Source: Crambe crambe
Lineage: Eukaryota > Porifera > Demospongiae > Poecilosclerida > Crambeidae
Direction of reading: 5' to 3'
Length of the DNA: 64,000 bases
NCBI GenBank assembly: GCA_963924555.1
Contig: OZ004581.1
Span: forward strand, 3,844,001-3,908,000
The stretch's first letter is position 1; each line of letters begins with the position of its first letter. Both the position numbers and the translations under genes were made by a program. A model generated the notes under the pieces. It made no database searches. It was not told where the DNA came from and saw nothing but the letters and a program-made list of their open reading frames with translations. Below are positions 35,225 through 48,200 of the stretch, piece after piece.

Positions 35225-35470
35225 TCTTATCTTCTAGCACGTGCACGCGCACGCGCACTTGCAAGAAACATGCCCCGCCCCATCGATTCTTGCAGTCGTG
35301 CACGTGGCAGGTGAATGTAGAGACTTGTCCAGGGTGTTGTAACGATTGATTGGTCAAAAAGATCTATAAGGCAGAACTAAACCGTTGGATTGACAAATTT
35401 ACTAACTTGCTGGTAAGTGTATTAGACGAATGTAGGGCATTTAGGGCATTGTGCAGATAACTGTATGATG
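35225..35470 (+). promoter_or_regulatory. Promoter-like block with leader exon, copy 1
   Basis: A GC-rich part (CACGTGCACGCGCACGCGCA, CCCCGCCCC) is followed by TCTATAAGG at about 35361, a TATA-like box. About 30 bp on comes GGATTGACAAATTTACTAAC ending TTGCTG|gtaagtg at 35411. The same leader and donor occur at 60660-60686 after another TATA box. Reading it as promoter plus non-coding first exon is an inference from the paired conservation. Confidence 0.45.
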
Positions 35471-35869
35471 CATGTTCCCTTAGCAGGGATAAAAGAGTGA
35501 GATGTGTGATTGGGGTTAGTGAGTTGGTGTAGAAAAGTTTCATTGAGATCTAGCTATTAATCAGAGAGTGCTAGCAAGTAGGGATGGCATGTCAAGGACG
35601 GTATGAACTAAAAACTCTTCTTTCTCTTCTACCCTTACTCTACAGGTTCTCAGAAGGCTACAGTGAATTATTACATCTACACAAAAGAGAGAAGAATGTT
35701 CAAAAATTCATTTGCTTACAAGGAAAAACTATATTTAAAATTGACTTTTGTTCTTTATAATAAGGATTTTTTCCTTCTTTATAACTTTATAATTATAGTG
35801 TCAAAGTGGACACAAGGTGAACCTACTAGCCGCTGGCTAATGAAACATAATAGCTACTATACACTATTG

Positions 35870-36570
35870 TGGTGAACAAATTCCAGTTTTAATTGTTTCT
35901 TAAAAGCCTGGTGAGATATTAGGCTCACAATTTCATCTGGGACTTTGTTCCAGAGCTTATAAATAGGAGCCACGACAATAGTTTGTTTTCACTCGAGGGA
36001 GAAATATTGGTGGGAGTTAACATGATAAATACCGCCTAGTGAAAACACTCAGCAGTATTAGTGACCTGCCATGGAGGATTCGCTTGCATAGGCAGAGCTT
36101 CAGCAAGCTCCTGTACCCGCTCCGGTTTGCAATGGCGTGATGTGGATCCCAGATACGGTGTAACCTCGGTTATCCGCACCTCGTTTATTCAGAACCTCAA
36201 CATCGTTTATCCAGCAACTACATAACAATAATCAGTAGATCTACACTGTTAGTACTGGCCCATAAAATTAAACAACACAGCATAACCGCAACATTATTAT
36301 TTCAATGCACTTCACTAATTCACTAATTGGGCAGCTTGGAAAAGAAGTTTGGACAAAAGTGTCCAGATAGGTTTGAGTGTATTGGCACTGGGACTACCAA
36401 TGATGCGTTTGGCCTGACAGCAAGTTGTGTTGATGTGAGCAGACCAGGAGAGATCATTAAAAAGGATGATTCCTAGATATTTGATGGAGGACACAGTCTC
36501 AGTGGCCTTCTTTTTGAGGTCTAAATTTAGGACAAGTGACTTCTTCCTTGTCACCAGCATTCACAGACCT
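35870..36570 (-). pseudogene. LINE (CR1/jockey-like) reverse transcriptase C-terminal fragment
   Basis: On the minus strand 36560-36400 reads MLVTRKKSLVLNLDL then VSSIKYLGIILFNDLSWSAH, the conserved end of a non-LTR reverse transcriptase. Further on, 35960-35880 gives LWNKVPDEIVSLISHQAFKK, the C-terminal segment of such ORFs. Between them the frame is broken, and at 36157-36300 an unrelated repeat end intervenes. Dead fragment. Confidence 0.75.
36157..36196. repeat. Possible pogo/Tigger-like terminal repeat
   Basis: TAACCTCGGTTATCCGCACC followed by TCGTTTATTCAGAACCTC. A diverged complement is at 44711-44750. Whether they belong to one element is unclear because 8.5 kb of other repeats lie between. 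The stretch 36600-37140 has nothing recognised. Confidence 0.35.
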
Positions 36571-37149
36571 TGGGTTTCAGTAAGATTGATGCACCAACTT
36601 ACTGGCTATAGTCATCAAATTCTGTTTGACCATCTGTTAGAGGGCACCTAGAGACTGATCTTTTGCTATTAGTTTTGACTAAGCTTTTACTTCACAATTC
36701 AGTGATATCGACTAGCTAATCTTTCTCTACCATTTTTTGAAGCTGTGCACATGCTACTAGGTCTTCATTTAGCAAGCTGTTTATTCTTTTCTGATTGTGT
36801 TCCAATTTCTCCTTATTGCACTACAGTACAGATGCTCATCCTATTATAGCCAGTACTTTGCTGTAGTGTAGTCAGCTCACTCTTCACCATGCCATGCACA
36901 TGTCATTTACATTGCTGTTGCTGTAAAGTTTGATATTACAACTAATAGCAAAAAAAATCACCGTACGTACCTACAAAAGAAAAAGATAAAGATCAGGTTT
37001 ATGATGTAGCTAGAACTTACTGTAGACTCATGTCAAATAACTACTGCATGCTCTCAGTTGAAGTGACAGTCAATACTGCCACCCTCAATTCTTTACATAC
37101 ACAAACTTTTAACTTCACAGTTATTTAAAGAAAAAGCACTAAGAAAAAG

Positions 37150-37375
37150 GATAGAAACAAGTGAGCGCAAAAAAATTTTTTTTCTAATTAAAAGGGTTAG
37201 GTAGGGATAGCCTAAAATTACTGCGGCCTTATATGAAAACAATCCCTACATTTACGACTTCCATTAGCTAGCTATAGGCAGTGGATGTGAATGTAGGGAT
37301 TGTTTTCATATGAGGCTGCAGTAAATTTTAGGCTATCCCTACTTTAAAAATTTTTCGCGATCACTTGTATATCAT
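37150..37375. mobile_element. Foldback element
   Basis: Palindrome with GTAGGGATAGCCTAAAATT on the left and its complement on the right; inner arms contain GAAAACAATCCCTACATT. Directly adjoins the next foldback. Confidence 0.85.
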
Positions 37376-37377
37376 AC

Positions 37378-37625
37378 AAGAAAAAACATTAATTTTATTT
37401 AAATAAATGAAGGTGATGTAGGGATGACTAGTCAAAAAAGAGTTTGAATAAGAGCTGAATAGATGAAATCATGCAAGGATGAAGTCGAATGTGGGTACGT
37501 CAGACCTAGTGACAGCACCCGAATCCGACTTCATCCTTGCATAATTTCAATCTCGTTCCAACTCTTTTTTGAGTAGTCATCCCTACATCATCTTCATTTA
37601 TTTAAATGTTTTTTCTTGTTTCTTT
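37378..37625. mobile_element. Foldback element
   Basis: Palindrome with GATGTAGGGATGACTAGTC and its complement; inner arms contain GCAAGGATGAAGTCG. Separate subtype from its left neighbour but with the same TAGGGATG signature. Confidence 0.85.
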
Positions 37626-38134
37626 CGATTTTTTTTTCTTTGCAGGTTATTATTTTTGTGATTTCCTATACATACCACTGCCAATAAGACTGGTAGTGAG
37701 AGAGAGGGAAATTGAAGTTCAATTAATTCTTGCTTCATGAAATTCATAGCTCTTGTGTATCAATGTGTGGATCACAATCAACCCTGGCAAACAATTTAGT
37801 GAGACTAAATTTCAGATACTGCTGAGCTGCTCAATTAGCCTGCTAGCTTACATTTCTAACTAATGCACACCTCATGGGCACTCAAGCGTTCCCATTCAAA
37901 GTTTAAATGTTGTCCTTAGTACAGCTACAGTTAATAATCTTAGAGCTGATTAGTTCTGACCTCAGCTTTATTAGTTTTGTAAGTGATCGAGAGTCATGGG
38001 AAATTCGTTGTTTACGCATGCACGTTGTGTTTAATGGCTATAGTCTATTGTACTAAGACAGCAGCTTTTTTCTGAGTGAATTAGAGGCTAAACTGATGGG
38101 ACATGGACCTGGTCTGAGTAAAATGTTGTGAGCA

Positions 38135-38335
38135 CAAAAAATGTCTTCTGAATTTAAAGGTTAAGTAGGGTGTACTGTAGCCTCGTACGAAAACAATCCC
38201 TACATTTAATCCACTGCCTATAGCCAGTTGTAAATATAGGGATTGTTTCTGCAGTACATTTATACAGCCAAGCTAGATTCCTACTTAACCTTTTTATTTA
38301 GAAGAAATTTTTTGCGCTCACTTGTTTCCATCCTT
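38135..38335. mobile_element. Foldback element, diverged
   Basis: Arms contain GAAAACAATCCCTACATTTA and GAGCACAAAAAATG, close to the subtype at 37150, with more mismatches between arms. Confidence 0.75.
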
Positions 38336-38409
38336 TTTCTTTGCAAAATGTAAAGAGCTAGCTTAGCTAGCTAAACTGAAGAGAAGAGCAAGGAGAAGAG
38401 CTAGCTAGC

Positions 38410-38560
38410 TCGTACACAAGGGATGACCATTGCTCAAAAAAGTAAGGAAACAAGGATAGGGATGAAGGGATCAATCTTTGCTCTGTATAACAATCCCTAC
38501 ATATACGTCCATTACTGCACTATAATCTGAAGCTACCTGACGTATATGTAGGGATTGTTG
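38410..38560. mobile_element. Foldback element, partial
   Basis: Left arm GGGATGACCATTGCTCAAAA as in 2247 and 7318; only the inner part of the right arm (ACGTATATGTAGGGATTG) remains. Followed by the repeat shared with 2560-2880. From 38800 to 39230 nothing was recognised. Confidence 0.7.
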
Positions 38561-39229
38561 CAATGATTATTTATCAGCCAGTCAAGGCTTGACTATATTG
38601 GAGGTCCAGGATGCAGATGAATCCCCGAGTAGTCTACTATGATCTAGCCCGCACATATACATAGAGCTTGAGCTTAGCTAGCTGAGTGATATTATAATTT
38701 CGGATATCAAATACATGTGCATGCGTATTATCGACAACATGGCTTCCAATAATTAAATTAGTCGAGTACTGTGCTCTGTAGTGTCTCATTTTTCTTGAAG
38801 AGCCATCCTTTCAAAGGAAGAGAGAGCAAGCAGCTGAAATTCTCCTGTGGACGTGTCCGACAATTGTAGACATCCTAATAACAGCAACAGCATAGGGATC
38901 GCTACTGTTATCAGCCTCTCTCTCCTACAGTCCAATTCTTCTCCAAGAGTTGGAGTCCCTGTATAATATAATTCCCGTCAATATTTCCGGCTATACGGTA
39001 TTTTGTTTGCTAACTACCTACTAAAAAGTAAAAGTGCTAACTGGTGAATAAAACTTACTGACAGTATCATGTATTAGCATCATGTACTATTAAGTCTGTC
39101 TGAGTGACTCTAAAGAAATGCTGGTCTCTGACCGCCTTGTATATATGTATGTATATACTATTATGCCTGCAACTGAAACTTGAATATTTTTTTTTCCACT
39201 AGCATTTGTCAACCCTTGATAATGTGAAT

Positions 39230-39520
39230 TGCAACCTGAGCTGTACACGTGCATGGACGCTGACAAGTCGTATATCTGCATATCAAACTCATTCTACAGG
39301 AATATTACAACCGACGGTGATAATTAACTAAATCTGACATCACAATAAATCAGAAGTGCACATTAGGTATGAGCTTGCTTGTGGTAGCTAGCTATCTATG
39401 GCTGAGAGTATTTCTGCTTGGGCTCCAGGATTGACTTGGCCTCCTTGGTGAAGGTTAGACTCTGATTCCAAAGGATATCCTGAGCCTATGGAACGTATTT
39501 TAATGGTGTGGTCTCACGGC
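39230..39520. repeat. Dispersed repeat shared with 54680-54985
   Basis: Shares CTGTACACGTGCATGG, TAGCTATCTATGGCTG and AAAGGATATCCTGAGCCTA with 54680-54985. Next to it, 39620-39800 shares GGGCCCAATTGTGTGGGCA and following text with 48835-49000. Neither codes a recognised protein. 39870-40530 has no recognised gene. Confidence 0.6.
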
Positions 39521-40540
39521 ATGCAATAATTACTTGCACTACTTGCACCACTAGAAACAAGTTTACTATGCAAATGCCCTTTCCCAATATAAAGTATAAA
39601 AGAGGTAAAGGGTCAGGTGCTAGTTAGGTGGGCCCAATTGTGTGGGCATGGCAGGACCTAGAAATGAATGTGCCATATGTGGCAAATCTTACTAGGCCTT
39701 CCTCTTGTGATCGCTTAAGTTTTCTTCTTCATCCTCGCCATGTGGAGTTAAATTCAAGAGATCAAGATAGCAAGAGAGGAAAGGCCTGGGAGGACAACCG
39801 ACAAAGCCATAGTAGTAAATGGTTGGGAAAAAATGATTTTATGTTCATCTCTTCCTCCATTTCTTGAACATGAAGCCATGTATCATCTCCAATGCTCAAA
39901 TTTTTGTCTACAAGTTAAGTTGGTTTTTTAATCACCAGCTTCAAGAATAGCTTCTTCAGTGTATGCATTTGAAGTATAAACTTTTACAAGCCTCATGATG
40001 TCATTATTATAGCTCACATGGTGTATTTTCATTTAACTTTTGGGAAGCACATGCTTGAGAATTGGCTTATTTGGAGCCTTTCTGTGATGCTCATTTATCA
40101 TTGCATCATCTAGGTACCTATCTACACAGTCCAATATAAATGTCTAACCAACGTGTTTGACAATGTAACTTTAGGCTCATTAGCATAGAAGGAATGCTAC
40201 AAATCAGTAAACTGTTATCATTACGTATGATAAAAATAATATATAAAGAGCTGGTTGATACATCTATCCAATGGAAAGTTTTCATTCCAGCCTTGATGTA
40301 CAGATCAGCAAGGTGACATGTGCACCCTTCTCAACTTTAGACTTACATGAAGGACATGGCTTAGCTACAGTCAAGATCATAAGGCTTTAGTTGTTGTGGT
40401 GGTACTAAAGATTCTTTAATGATGGCTGTGCATTTTGTTCATCCACAAGCAAACTTCCTCACTATCTCAGAGTCAGGAAATGAACTTGGTCATGTTCGTG
40501 GCGTGATCACACATCAGGAAGGTCATAGCATGTTTTCCAA

Positions 40541-41161
40541 TTAGCCTCGTACCCAGGCCCGCTTTTTTCGCAGGGCGGTGGAAAAGCGAAGGGCCTGGTA
40601 TAAGTTGCATGCACATGCACTTAATTAGACACGAAATAATACGTAAAACTTCATGCATGATGAATGATGTAATCATAAAAACGTATTAACACGTGTGCAT
40701 TCAATCAGTGCAACTTAAAGCTAGCTAGCTAGCTAGATCTGGCTCCAGACCTTACACATCAGTGAGACACAACAAGAACAGATCTATCCCTCTCAAGCCA
40801 AGCTTATGGTCAAAAACAAAAGGTAAGGCATGATACTTTGATAGCAGCGACTCTTCTCGTCTAACCAGTGAGTAGCGACACAAACAAATAATTTCTTTCA
40901 TGAATAGCTTGCACAGAACGCTTCTTGGAGTGAGGTGAATTGAATCTAGTGCAAAAAGACAGAAGTCTAGAGCTAGCTGCTGACTCAGCTCTCAAAATTA
41001 TGATGATGTAATGTTTATTACGATTTGTGTAACGGACATGCCCGAAAGTATAGTGAATCCCCCCTAAATGGGGGGATGGAGCACATGCAACTTATACCAG
41101 GCCCTTCGCTTTTCCACCGCCCTGCAAAAGAAGTAGGCGCTAGGCCTGGGTACAAGGCTAG
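40541..41161. mobile_element. hAT-type non-autonomous element, 8-bp TSD
   Basis: 621 bp flanked by a perfect TTTTCCAA (40533-40540 and 41162-41169). About 75 bp at each end pair (AGCCTCGTACCCAGGC…, GGGCCTGGTATAAGTTGCAT). The end sequence resembles that of the larger transposon at 45270, which could supply transposase in trans. Confidence 0.85.
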
Positions 41162-41328
41162 TTTTCCAATAAATACAGGTTTCATAAGTACCTGAGGTGT
41201 AAAGAAATTAGATACAGATCTACTGGTGGAAGCATATGATTGTGTCCTTCTGTGGCATTTCCTATTTATAAGTTGTCACATTGTTATGACCTCCGTGGGA
41301 GATACCACAATCTGTCATGCACAGGGCA

Positions 41329-41480
41329 CATCTAGCAATGTATTACCTGGGATGGTATGATTGTGTGGTATACTTCCTGAACTTGTTTGGTGGTACCATC
41401 CCAGGTAATACATGCCCTGTGCCATGTGGATGTGTGGTATACTTCCTGAACTCTTGATTTGTTCAGGGGGGGGGGGGGGA
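41329..41480. repeat. Hairpin repeat and G-run
   Basis: GGGCACATCTAGCAATGTATTACCTGGGATGG (read as parts) pairs with CCATCCCAGGTAATACATGCCC at 41397-41418. A direct repeat TGTGTGGTATACTTCCTGAA lies inside and after it. A run of 14 G follows at 41466. Confidence 0.65.
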
Positions 41481-41538
41481 GGGAGGGAGGAGGAGGAGGA
41501 ATAGCCATGGGACTACCACTACAAAGCTTGAGCTATAA

Positions 41539-41625
41539 TAGCCTTGTACCCAGGGCTGTTTTTTTCTCGCGGGGCAGTAGAAAAGCGAAGGGCCTGGTAT
41601 CAGTTGCATGTGCACCTTCTTGAGC
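41539..41625. mobile_element. Solo end of the 40541-type element
   Basis: TAGCCTTGTACCCAGGGCTG through AGCGAAGGGCCTGGTAT matches the left end of 40541-41161. The rest of the element is absent. Confidence 0.7.
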
Positions 41626-42089
41626 AAGAACATCCAAGTCTGAACTATAACCACATGCCTTTGTTTTGCCAGTGAGTCAGACTAGACCTGCAAGGTTTAC
41701 ATAATATGATCATAATTATTGTTACAAAAAACAACAACATAGCAGTTGACGTGAACTTCTAGGAGTGATACTGTCTAACAATAGATATATACAACACAAA
41801 GGAATCTCTGTGTTTTAGCTATAATCTATGGTTGAACCACCCAAATTTCTTACCTAACATGTGCATATTTCCAACCATCGGGAACATCTGGGACAGTCTC
41901 AGATTTTTTTCCTCATCCCTGTCCTACCAAAATGTCCATTGTTGTCAAGCTACCCCAATGTAATTGCTTAACTCCTTGCTGTGCATGCACATGAAATCCT
42001 GCAATGACATCATCATGATAATTATTCATTCCAATACTCCAATTTTTTTAATAGTTGTCTACTACATAACAAATAATCTGAAGTAATTG

Positions 42090-44575
42090 GAAAATGAAGG
42101 GGAAAACTTATGCTCAATAAAATCAATGTAGGGTTAGTCTGTACTTGTACCTGTAGTGAACAGATATGCTGCCTTCAACTACCTCACATTACTGCCTAAA
42201 CCAAGCAGAACACTTTTACACTGACATGAACAATTAAAGCAGCTTGGTGAGAGGCAGTGATGTAGGGATCGTTATTGGCAGCATAATTTGTTTACAGAAA
42301 CTGCTATAGGTAAAGTACAGGCTAACCCTACAACAGTGCTCCCATTAAGTATTCAAAGTTGTTCAGACATGATGTGGGAGAGCTTTGGCTGACAACATAT
42401 TTTTTTGACCACACAACTATATTTTTAATAAATAAAAAAAAATTATAGAAACTTTCAAGTTTGTATGAAAATGTATGAAATGTTTTAGTGTATGTAAATG
42501 TTTTGTTGGGTTTTTCTTGCATGAGTTAGGTGATCCAATTTTCCCAATCTTCCAAAGAAAAGCGAGCTTCATCCTCGGACTCTGAATTAGACATTACAGT
42601 AGACTTCTCACAACGCTCACGGTACTCATCTTTGTGGTTGAGTCTCCGTACCTTTTCTTTAGTCCACAGCTCCAATGCACCACCTGCATCCCATTCTGAG
42701 AGAGGAGGACCTTCTACATTAATTCTGATGAGCTGATCGAGGGTGTCTTCTCCAAGGCAAGTTCGCCGATCAGTTTGAGCCGAGAAATACCCGTTCCAAG
42801 TGTCCATTTGACATAGGAAGACAAAACAATAACTCTATGACAGGTAGTATATTACTGTATCAACTGCTTCCACTAAATTACTTTATAATCTTCTTGTACA
42901 ATGTTCACGTATTTTCTTGCATACTCCACTATGTCGTCCCATTCATCTTGAAGCATTCTCCAGAGGGATTTCAAACCTTTGATAGATTGCTTGAAGAGGT
43001 ACATGTGCTGTATCACTTCTCTCCCAACCATTTGTAGCCAGAATGGTCACTGCATGGGTGAGCAACTCAAGTGTCCTCAAACTACACAAATCTCATCTTC
43101 CTGGAGAATTTTGCAAAGTATGGCACAAGGTTTAAGAAGGTCATGGAAGAAGGCACAGCCTAATAATATTTTGGAGTTCTACCACTTCAGTCTGTAACCT
43201 TTAGCTTTCTGTCTATCTGTGGATTTCATTCTGGAATCTTCTACAATAGCTGTCAAGTGAGTGAAGTATGCCCCAAATCTATTTATCACATTTGCTCCAG
43301 GGCAGCCACTTTATGACCGAGTTCCACACGCACGCAGAGGGCGAATTCCTCCTCCAGGGGTTTGTGAAGGTTCCAGGCAGGCTTTCAGTTCGATCACAAT
43401 ATCTTCTAATTCTTGGCACTTCTTGAATGATTTTTTTATACATGTAGTACATGCGTAAAAGAAGCTCATCAATGTCAGAAAAAAGGTTTGAGTTCAAGGC
43501 ATCCTTCACGGAAAGTTCGAGCCGATGAGCCAAACACCAAAACATGAAAATCCATGGCACCTCATTCTTAAGGAGCCTCTTTAAACCACCTTCAGCCATG
43601 TTGGCACTATACATCCATCGCAACCAAAGCCAATCATTTTTCCCTTCCATTGATCTTCAAATCCCATTATATGCTACAGCTTCTTTAAGAGACTTGAAAA
43701 GACGTTCACCTGTTGCACTACTAAGTGTCTTGCACTGAAAAATCTGCTTCTCACTTGAACTTTTCCATCTTCAGAGAAGGGATCAAAGTGAAGGACCAAG
43801 TACATTTCCACTAACACATTGACAGAATCTGTGCTTGCATCAGCTTGAATGCTTAAAAAGTTTGACTTTGATAGGGTTGCTATAAGTAAATTTTGCTGCT
43901 CACAAGCAATAAACTTAACAAAAGTGGAACAGGCTTGGTCATTTTATACCCATCTTCTAAATTAACACCATGCTGTTCTTCCAGCTCGCTTATGGACTTC
44001 ATCTTGGTGAATGCCAGGTTTTCCTTCACTATCGTGTATGCTATATCGAATTTCCTTATAGTCCTTTCAATAGTGGCAGAATCCATGGAAGACTGAGCCA
44101 GACACTTGGCGATAGGTGTGTAGTCACATACATTGGATGATTGGTGCTTCTTAAATAGTGTCATGCTCCTTAACCGATGGTTAGTAGTGCCATCGATGAA
44201 AGCAGACCTGAAATTTCTCATAGATTCAAGTTTATCCTTGAATTGACAGCAGACCGAGCACCTTAATGTTGCTACATGATCGCGATCGGCCATATCGAAC
44301 TTGAACCAAACTGTAGTATTCAGTTCTTTGTTGTTTTCTCTCACCCATTTCTCAACTGTGCACTGCTCTTTTCTTTGATAGTGGCTGAAAACAAGGACTA
44401 GTAGCACTAGAACTACAAGATTCACTAGAAGATAGCCTCTTTCTACCTTGATTGGAGATTTTGTCTGATCAAGAGCAATTTTACCCAGTCACGTGCAATG
44501 AATAACCGGAAATTGACCGTTATTTCTAGCACTGCTACAAGGATTTTATTTAGCATTTTTTCCCCTTCACTTGTC
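42090..44575. mobile_element. Foldback element split by a hAT transposon
   Basis: Left arm and core at 42090-42333 match the 25988 element; the outer end of the right arm is found at 44541-44575 (ATTTTATTTAGCATTTTTTC). CTACAA occurs at both break points (42328-42333 and 44535-44540), as expected for target duplication. Confidence 0.75.
42334..44534 (-). pseudogene. Decayed hAT (ZNF862-like) transposon
   Basis: Ends CAGTGCTCCC and ...AGCACTG are complementary for 7 bp. On the minus strand, remnants follow the order of a ZNF862/KIAA1586-type hAT transposase: zinc-finger part LRCSVCCQFKDKLESM with GTTNHR near 44290-44170; ISELEEQHGVNLEDGYK near 44000-43940; FWCLAHRLELSVKDAL near 43550-43500; and the C-terminal block TLDQLIRINVEGPPLSEW near 42745-42690 ending FSLEDWENWIT. 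Several frame changes and missing parts show it is not functional. It is a distant paralogue of the plus-strand copy at 45270. Confidence 0.85.
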
Positions 44576-45269
44576 ATAATTATTGGCCTTCTGAACTGCT
44601 AGTACATGCATGAATAACATCTTTCTAGATTGTAGTGTGTTTTCAACTGTTTCACAGCTATACTTCATACTGGCAGGTATTGTGATATTTCCATACTTTG
44701 AAGTGCAAAAGGTTTCTGATAAACGAAGCGTGGATAATCAAGGTTCTACCAATACGTAGCTGTAGCTGTCATACTGCTTGTATTAGAAGGTATGGTTTAT
44801 AGCTAATTATTGATTTGACTTACCAATGAAAATTTCATTCCTGTAATATTCTAGATGCCTCTTTCTTGTGTCCAAGAGTGGCGGGCTAGTACTGGCTCCT
44901 GCTGGTGTGTTCTTGGCCGACCTGCTAAATGTAGGTCTCCCTTTCATGGAAAGGAGAGTCAGCCATCTCAAACCTCATCTTTCACTACCTTTTTCCTGAT
45001 ACTACTTTCAGCAATGAATTTTGGGATGATATTGGATCTCATAAATGCAACTTGCCATCTTCTGAATTGGAGTAAGTACAGTTTATTGAAAAATGTGATG
45101 ATATTGCCACAAGGAATAATTACCTACACTAGTATAATTGTACATGCATCTTTACATAGGTGTGAATACGTTGATATTGTTGGTCACATGACTTGTGACC
45201 AATTTAGATCCTCTGAAAAATTTGCTTTAAATAACACTTCTCAGTGTTTATTTGAAGGTACATAGAAAC

Positions 45270-48200
45270 CTAGCCTCGTTCCCCGGCTCTAAAATTTTGC
45301 GGAGGTGGACAAAAGAGCCTGGTACCCACTGTTTGCACATGCGCCAATTCCCCCTAATTGGGGGAAATTGTAATCTCTCAGTAATCTTCTGTGACGCATG
45401 ACACAATACTGGTGAATCAGCACTGGAGCAGACTAGCTCTAGTTCACCAGTTCTTCTTTGCAGACGGAGTCAGTGTGTTTTGTTTCCACCTAGTACTGAA
45501 CAAGGAGCAGCAGCAAGCAATTCTCTCCGTTCGTTTGTTCGTTGGGGAATAGTGCAGAGCTGAGGCTGTGATCATCTCTGGATTTAAGGGAGAGCGGCTT
45601 TCTTGCCACCATGAATAGTTTTCAGTGCTAATTATAGCGGTCGGAAAACGGCCCTTTTCCTATCAAATGAGATCACATGCCGCTCAAACTCGATTTAGCC
45701 AGGCCAAAATGGCCGAACAAGCTAGGAAGCGTTTGTTTAGCAGTTCTTCTGTTAGCTCTAGTGAAGGAGAATCTTCTGCGGGAACAAAAAAGAAGCCTAA
45801 AAGGCAAGCTAAAGTGGCAACGTTCGAAAAGTGGAAGCGAGAATTCAATCCTAGGCACCGCTGCTTGGAGTGGCTCAGGTGTGATCGAGAAAAGTCTGAT
45901 AAAAATTCGGTTTCTACGTTATGGTGTGAAGTTTGTAGAAAATACAAGGACAAGATTCAAGGAATGAGAAACTACACTGGTGTTTGGGTTGTTGGCTCCA
46001 CCAACCACAAGACAAGTAACATCGTGGATCACACAACAAGTGATCAGCACATCACCTCGATGCAGCGCTTTGATTCTGATCGTGAAAAAGCTAGGGGGAG
46101 TCCTCTTGAAGATTACGCTCCTATCGTTCGGTCTCTGGTAGTGCTAGATGAAGGTGAGAAGGCTAAACTGAAGAGTAAGTTCGAAATTTGCTATGTACTA
46201 GCAAGGGAAAGCTTGGCCTTTGTCAAGTATCCAACTTTTCATGCCTTGTCAGAGCACCATGGAGTGCATCTAGGACACTCCTACAAGACAACTGATTCTG
46301 CCAAAGTGTTTACTCACTTCATTGCTGAGGCTCAAAGAAAGCTTTTCCTGCATGGTCTTGCCCGCGTCAAGTTTGTTAGCTTTCTCATGGATGGATCCAC
46401 TGATGCTGGCAACCTTGAACAGGAGGTAATTTTCGTAGTTTACTGTGAAAAAGATGAGGTTGCTCACCAAATTAGATCTGCTACACGCTATTTAGCAATT
46501 GTTAGTCCTCAGCATAGCACAGCTGAGGGTTTAGTAGATTGTTTGCAAGAAGCATTGAGCAGGCTTTGTATTGATATTCACCAAGATGAAGATAATGATG
46601 TGGATATTATCTTCAGTGATGGAAAACCAGTACTAGTAGGTGGGGGTACGGATGGGGCCTCTGTCAACATTGGTTGTCATAATGGTGTTAAAGAGAAATT
46701 ACAGTCTATGTTCCCTTGGCTCTTTTGGGCTTGGTGTTTCTCGCACAGACTTGAGTTAGCATGCAAAGATTCTTTTACCAGTCCTCTTTTCAATGAAGTC
46801 ACTATTTGTACAAGAAATCCCCAAAAAAGTCACGTGAGCTTGAATCTATTGCTGAAGATTTAAGGGAGTTTTTTGATATCCCTAAAGGAGGTAACTTGCC
46901 CATTAAATGCCAAGGAACACGATGGATAAATTATAAAAGAAGAGCTCTTCAGCGGGTTATTGATCGATATGGAGCATATATAACTCACCTTACCACTTTA
47001 GCAGAAGATAGTACTCTAAAATCAGCTGACAGAGCACAACTTAAAGGATACCTGAAGAAGTGGTCTTGTGGAAAGTTCATTATTGCTTGTGCTTTGTATG
47101 TTGATGCTCTTAAGCCACCTTCCCTTCTGAGCTTGGTTCTCCAAGATGACAAAAGAGTTGATATAGTACAAGGAATTAAAAGCATCCTTAAGTCTGTGAG
47201 TACCCCTTCAGGCTATGGTCCAGCAAGACCCTCTTCAGTGGCCAACGGTGAAACTTGTTTTATCCAGGATTTCGACCGACGGTAGTGGTGGAAAGCTTTA
47301 TCAAGGTAGTGTTCTTGCCCAATATACAGATAGCATGCTCACTAGATGCATTTCTGTGGCTGTATCTGACCTGAAGAAACTTGATTGTAAGATTAGGGAC
47401 AGGTTAGCTTGGTCTGATGCTGAGTTGTTGAGGTCTATTTTGGCTTTCCTAGACACTCGGAGTTGGGCTGCACCAGCAAAGGTATCTATGGTTGTGGAAG
47501 GATGTGATAGTTCTGATACCGAAAAAGTTCAGGAGGAAGCTGATGATAAAGCTGAAATTAGGGCAGCTATGCACTACATAACTTCTGTTTTTCGAAAGCC
47601 ACTGGAACTGAAAGGAACAAGCTTGTTTTTATGTGATGATGAGTTGGATGACATGATCGACTATTGCAGAAACTATCTTGATTGTAAGCTAGAAGACTAC
47701 AGAAGGATCTGGTATACCTTGCACACCACTCAAGATGCAGTGAGATGGCCAAATCTTCTTATTGTAAGTGAGCTTCTTTTTAGCTTACCTTTTACCAATA
47801 GCAAGGTAAAGAAGTCTTTTTCACATCTGAAGGTTATTAAGTCTGAACATCGTACCAGTCTCCATACTAGTACACTGGATGATTTGCTTGAGATTAATAT
47901 TGAAGGACCCCCATTTGAATCTTTTTCTGCTGGCTCTGCAGTGGACCTATGGTGGGCACAAACAGTTCGCAGGCCTAACCAGAAGTCAAGGAAAGACTAT
48001 AGACCCAGAGAAGGAAGCAGTAGCAGCACTGACGATGATTCTCAGTTTTATAAACCCACTGATGAGTATTCACTTGATGATTGGGACCAGTGGTTCAATA
48101 ATAACTCAGAATGAAATGAACATTTTCTTTCATATGAACTTTTTCAGATATTTTCAGACACATTTTCATGCAATAATTTTGATTGAGTGTATGTATGTCA

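Noticed and set aside
44855-45265. 136-codon plus-strand frame before the hAT element
   Set aside because: No recognisable domain, and composition is like the surrounding repeats; kept out of the gene list.
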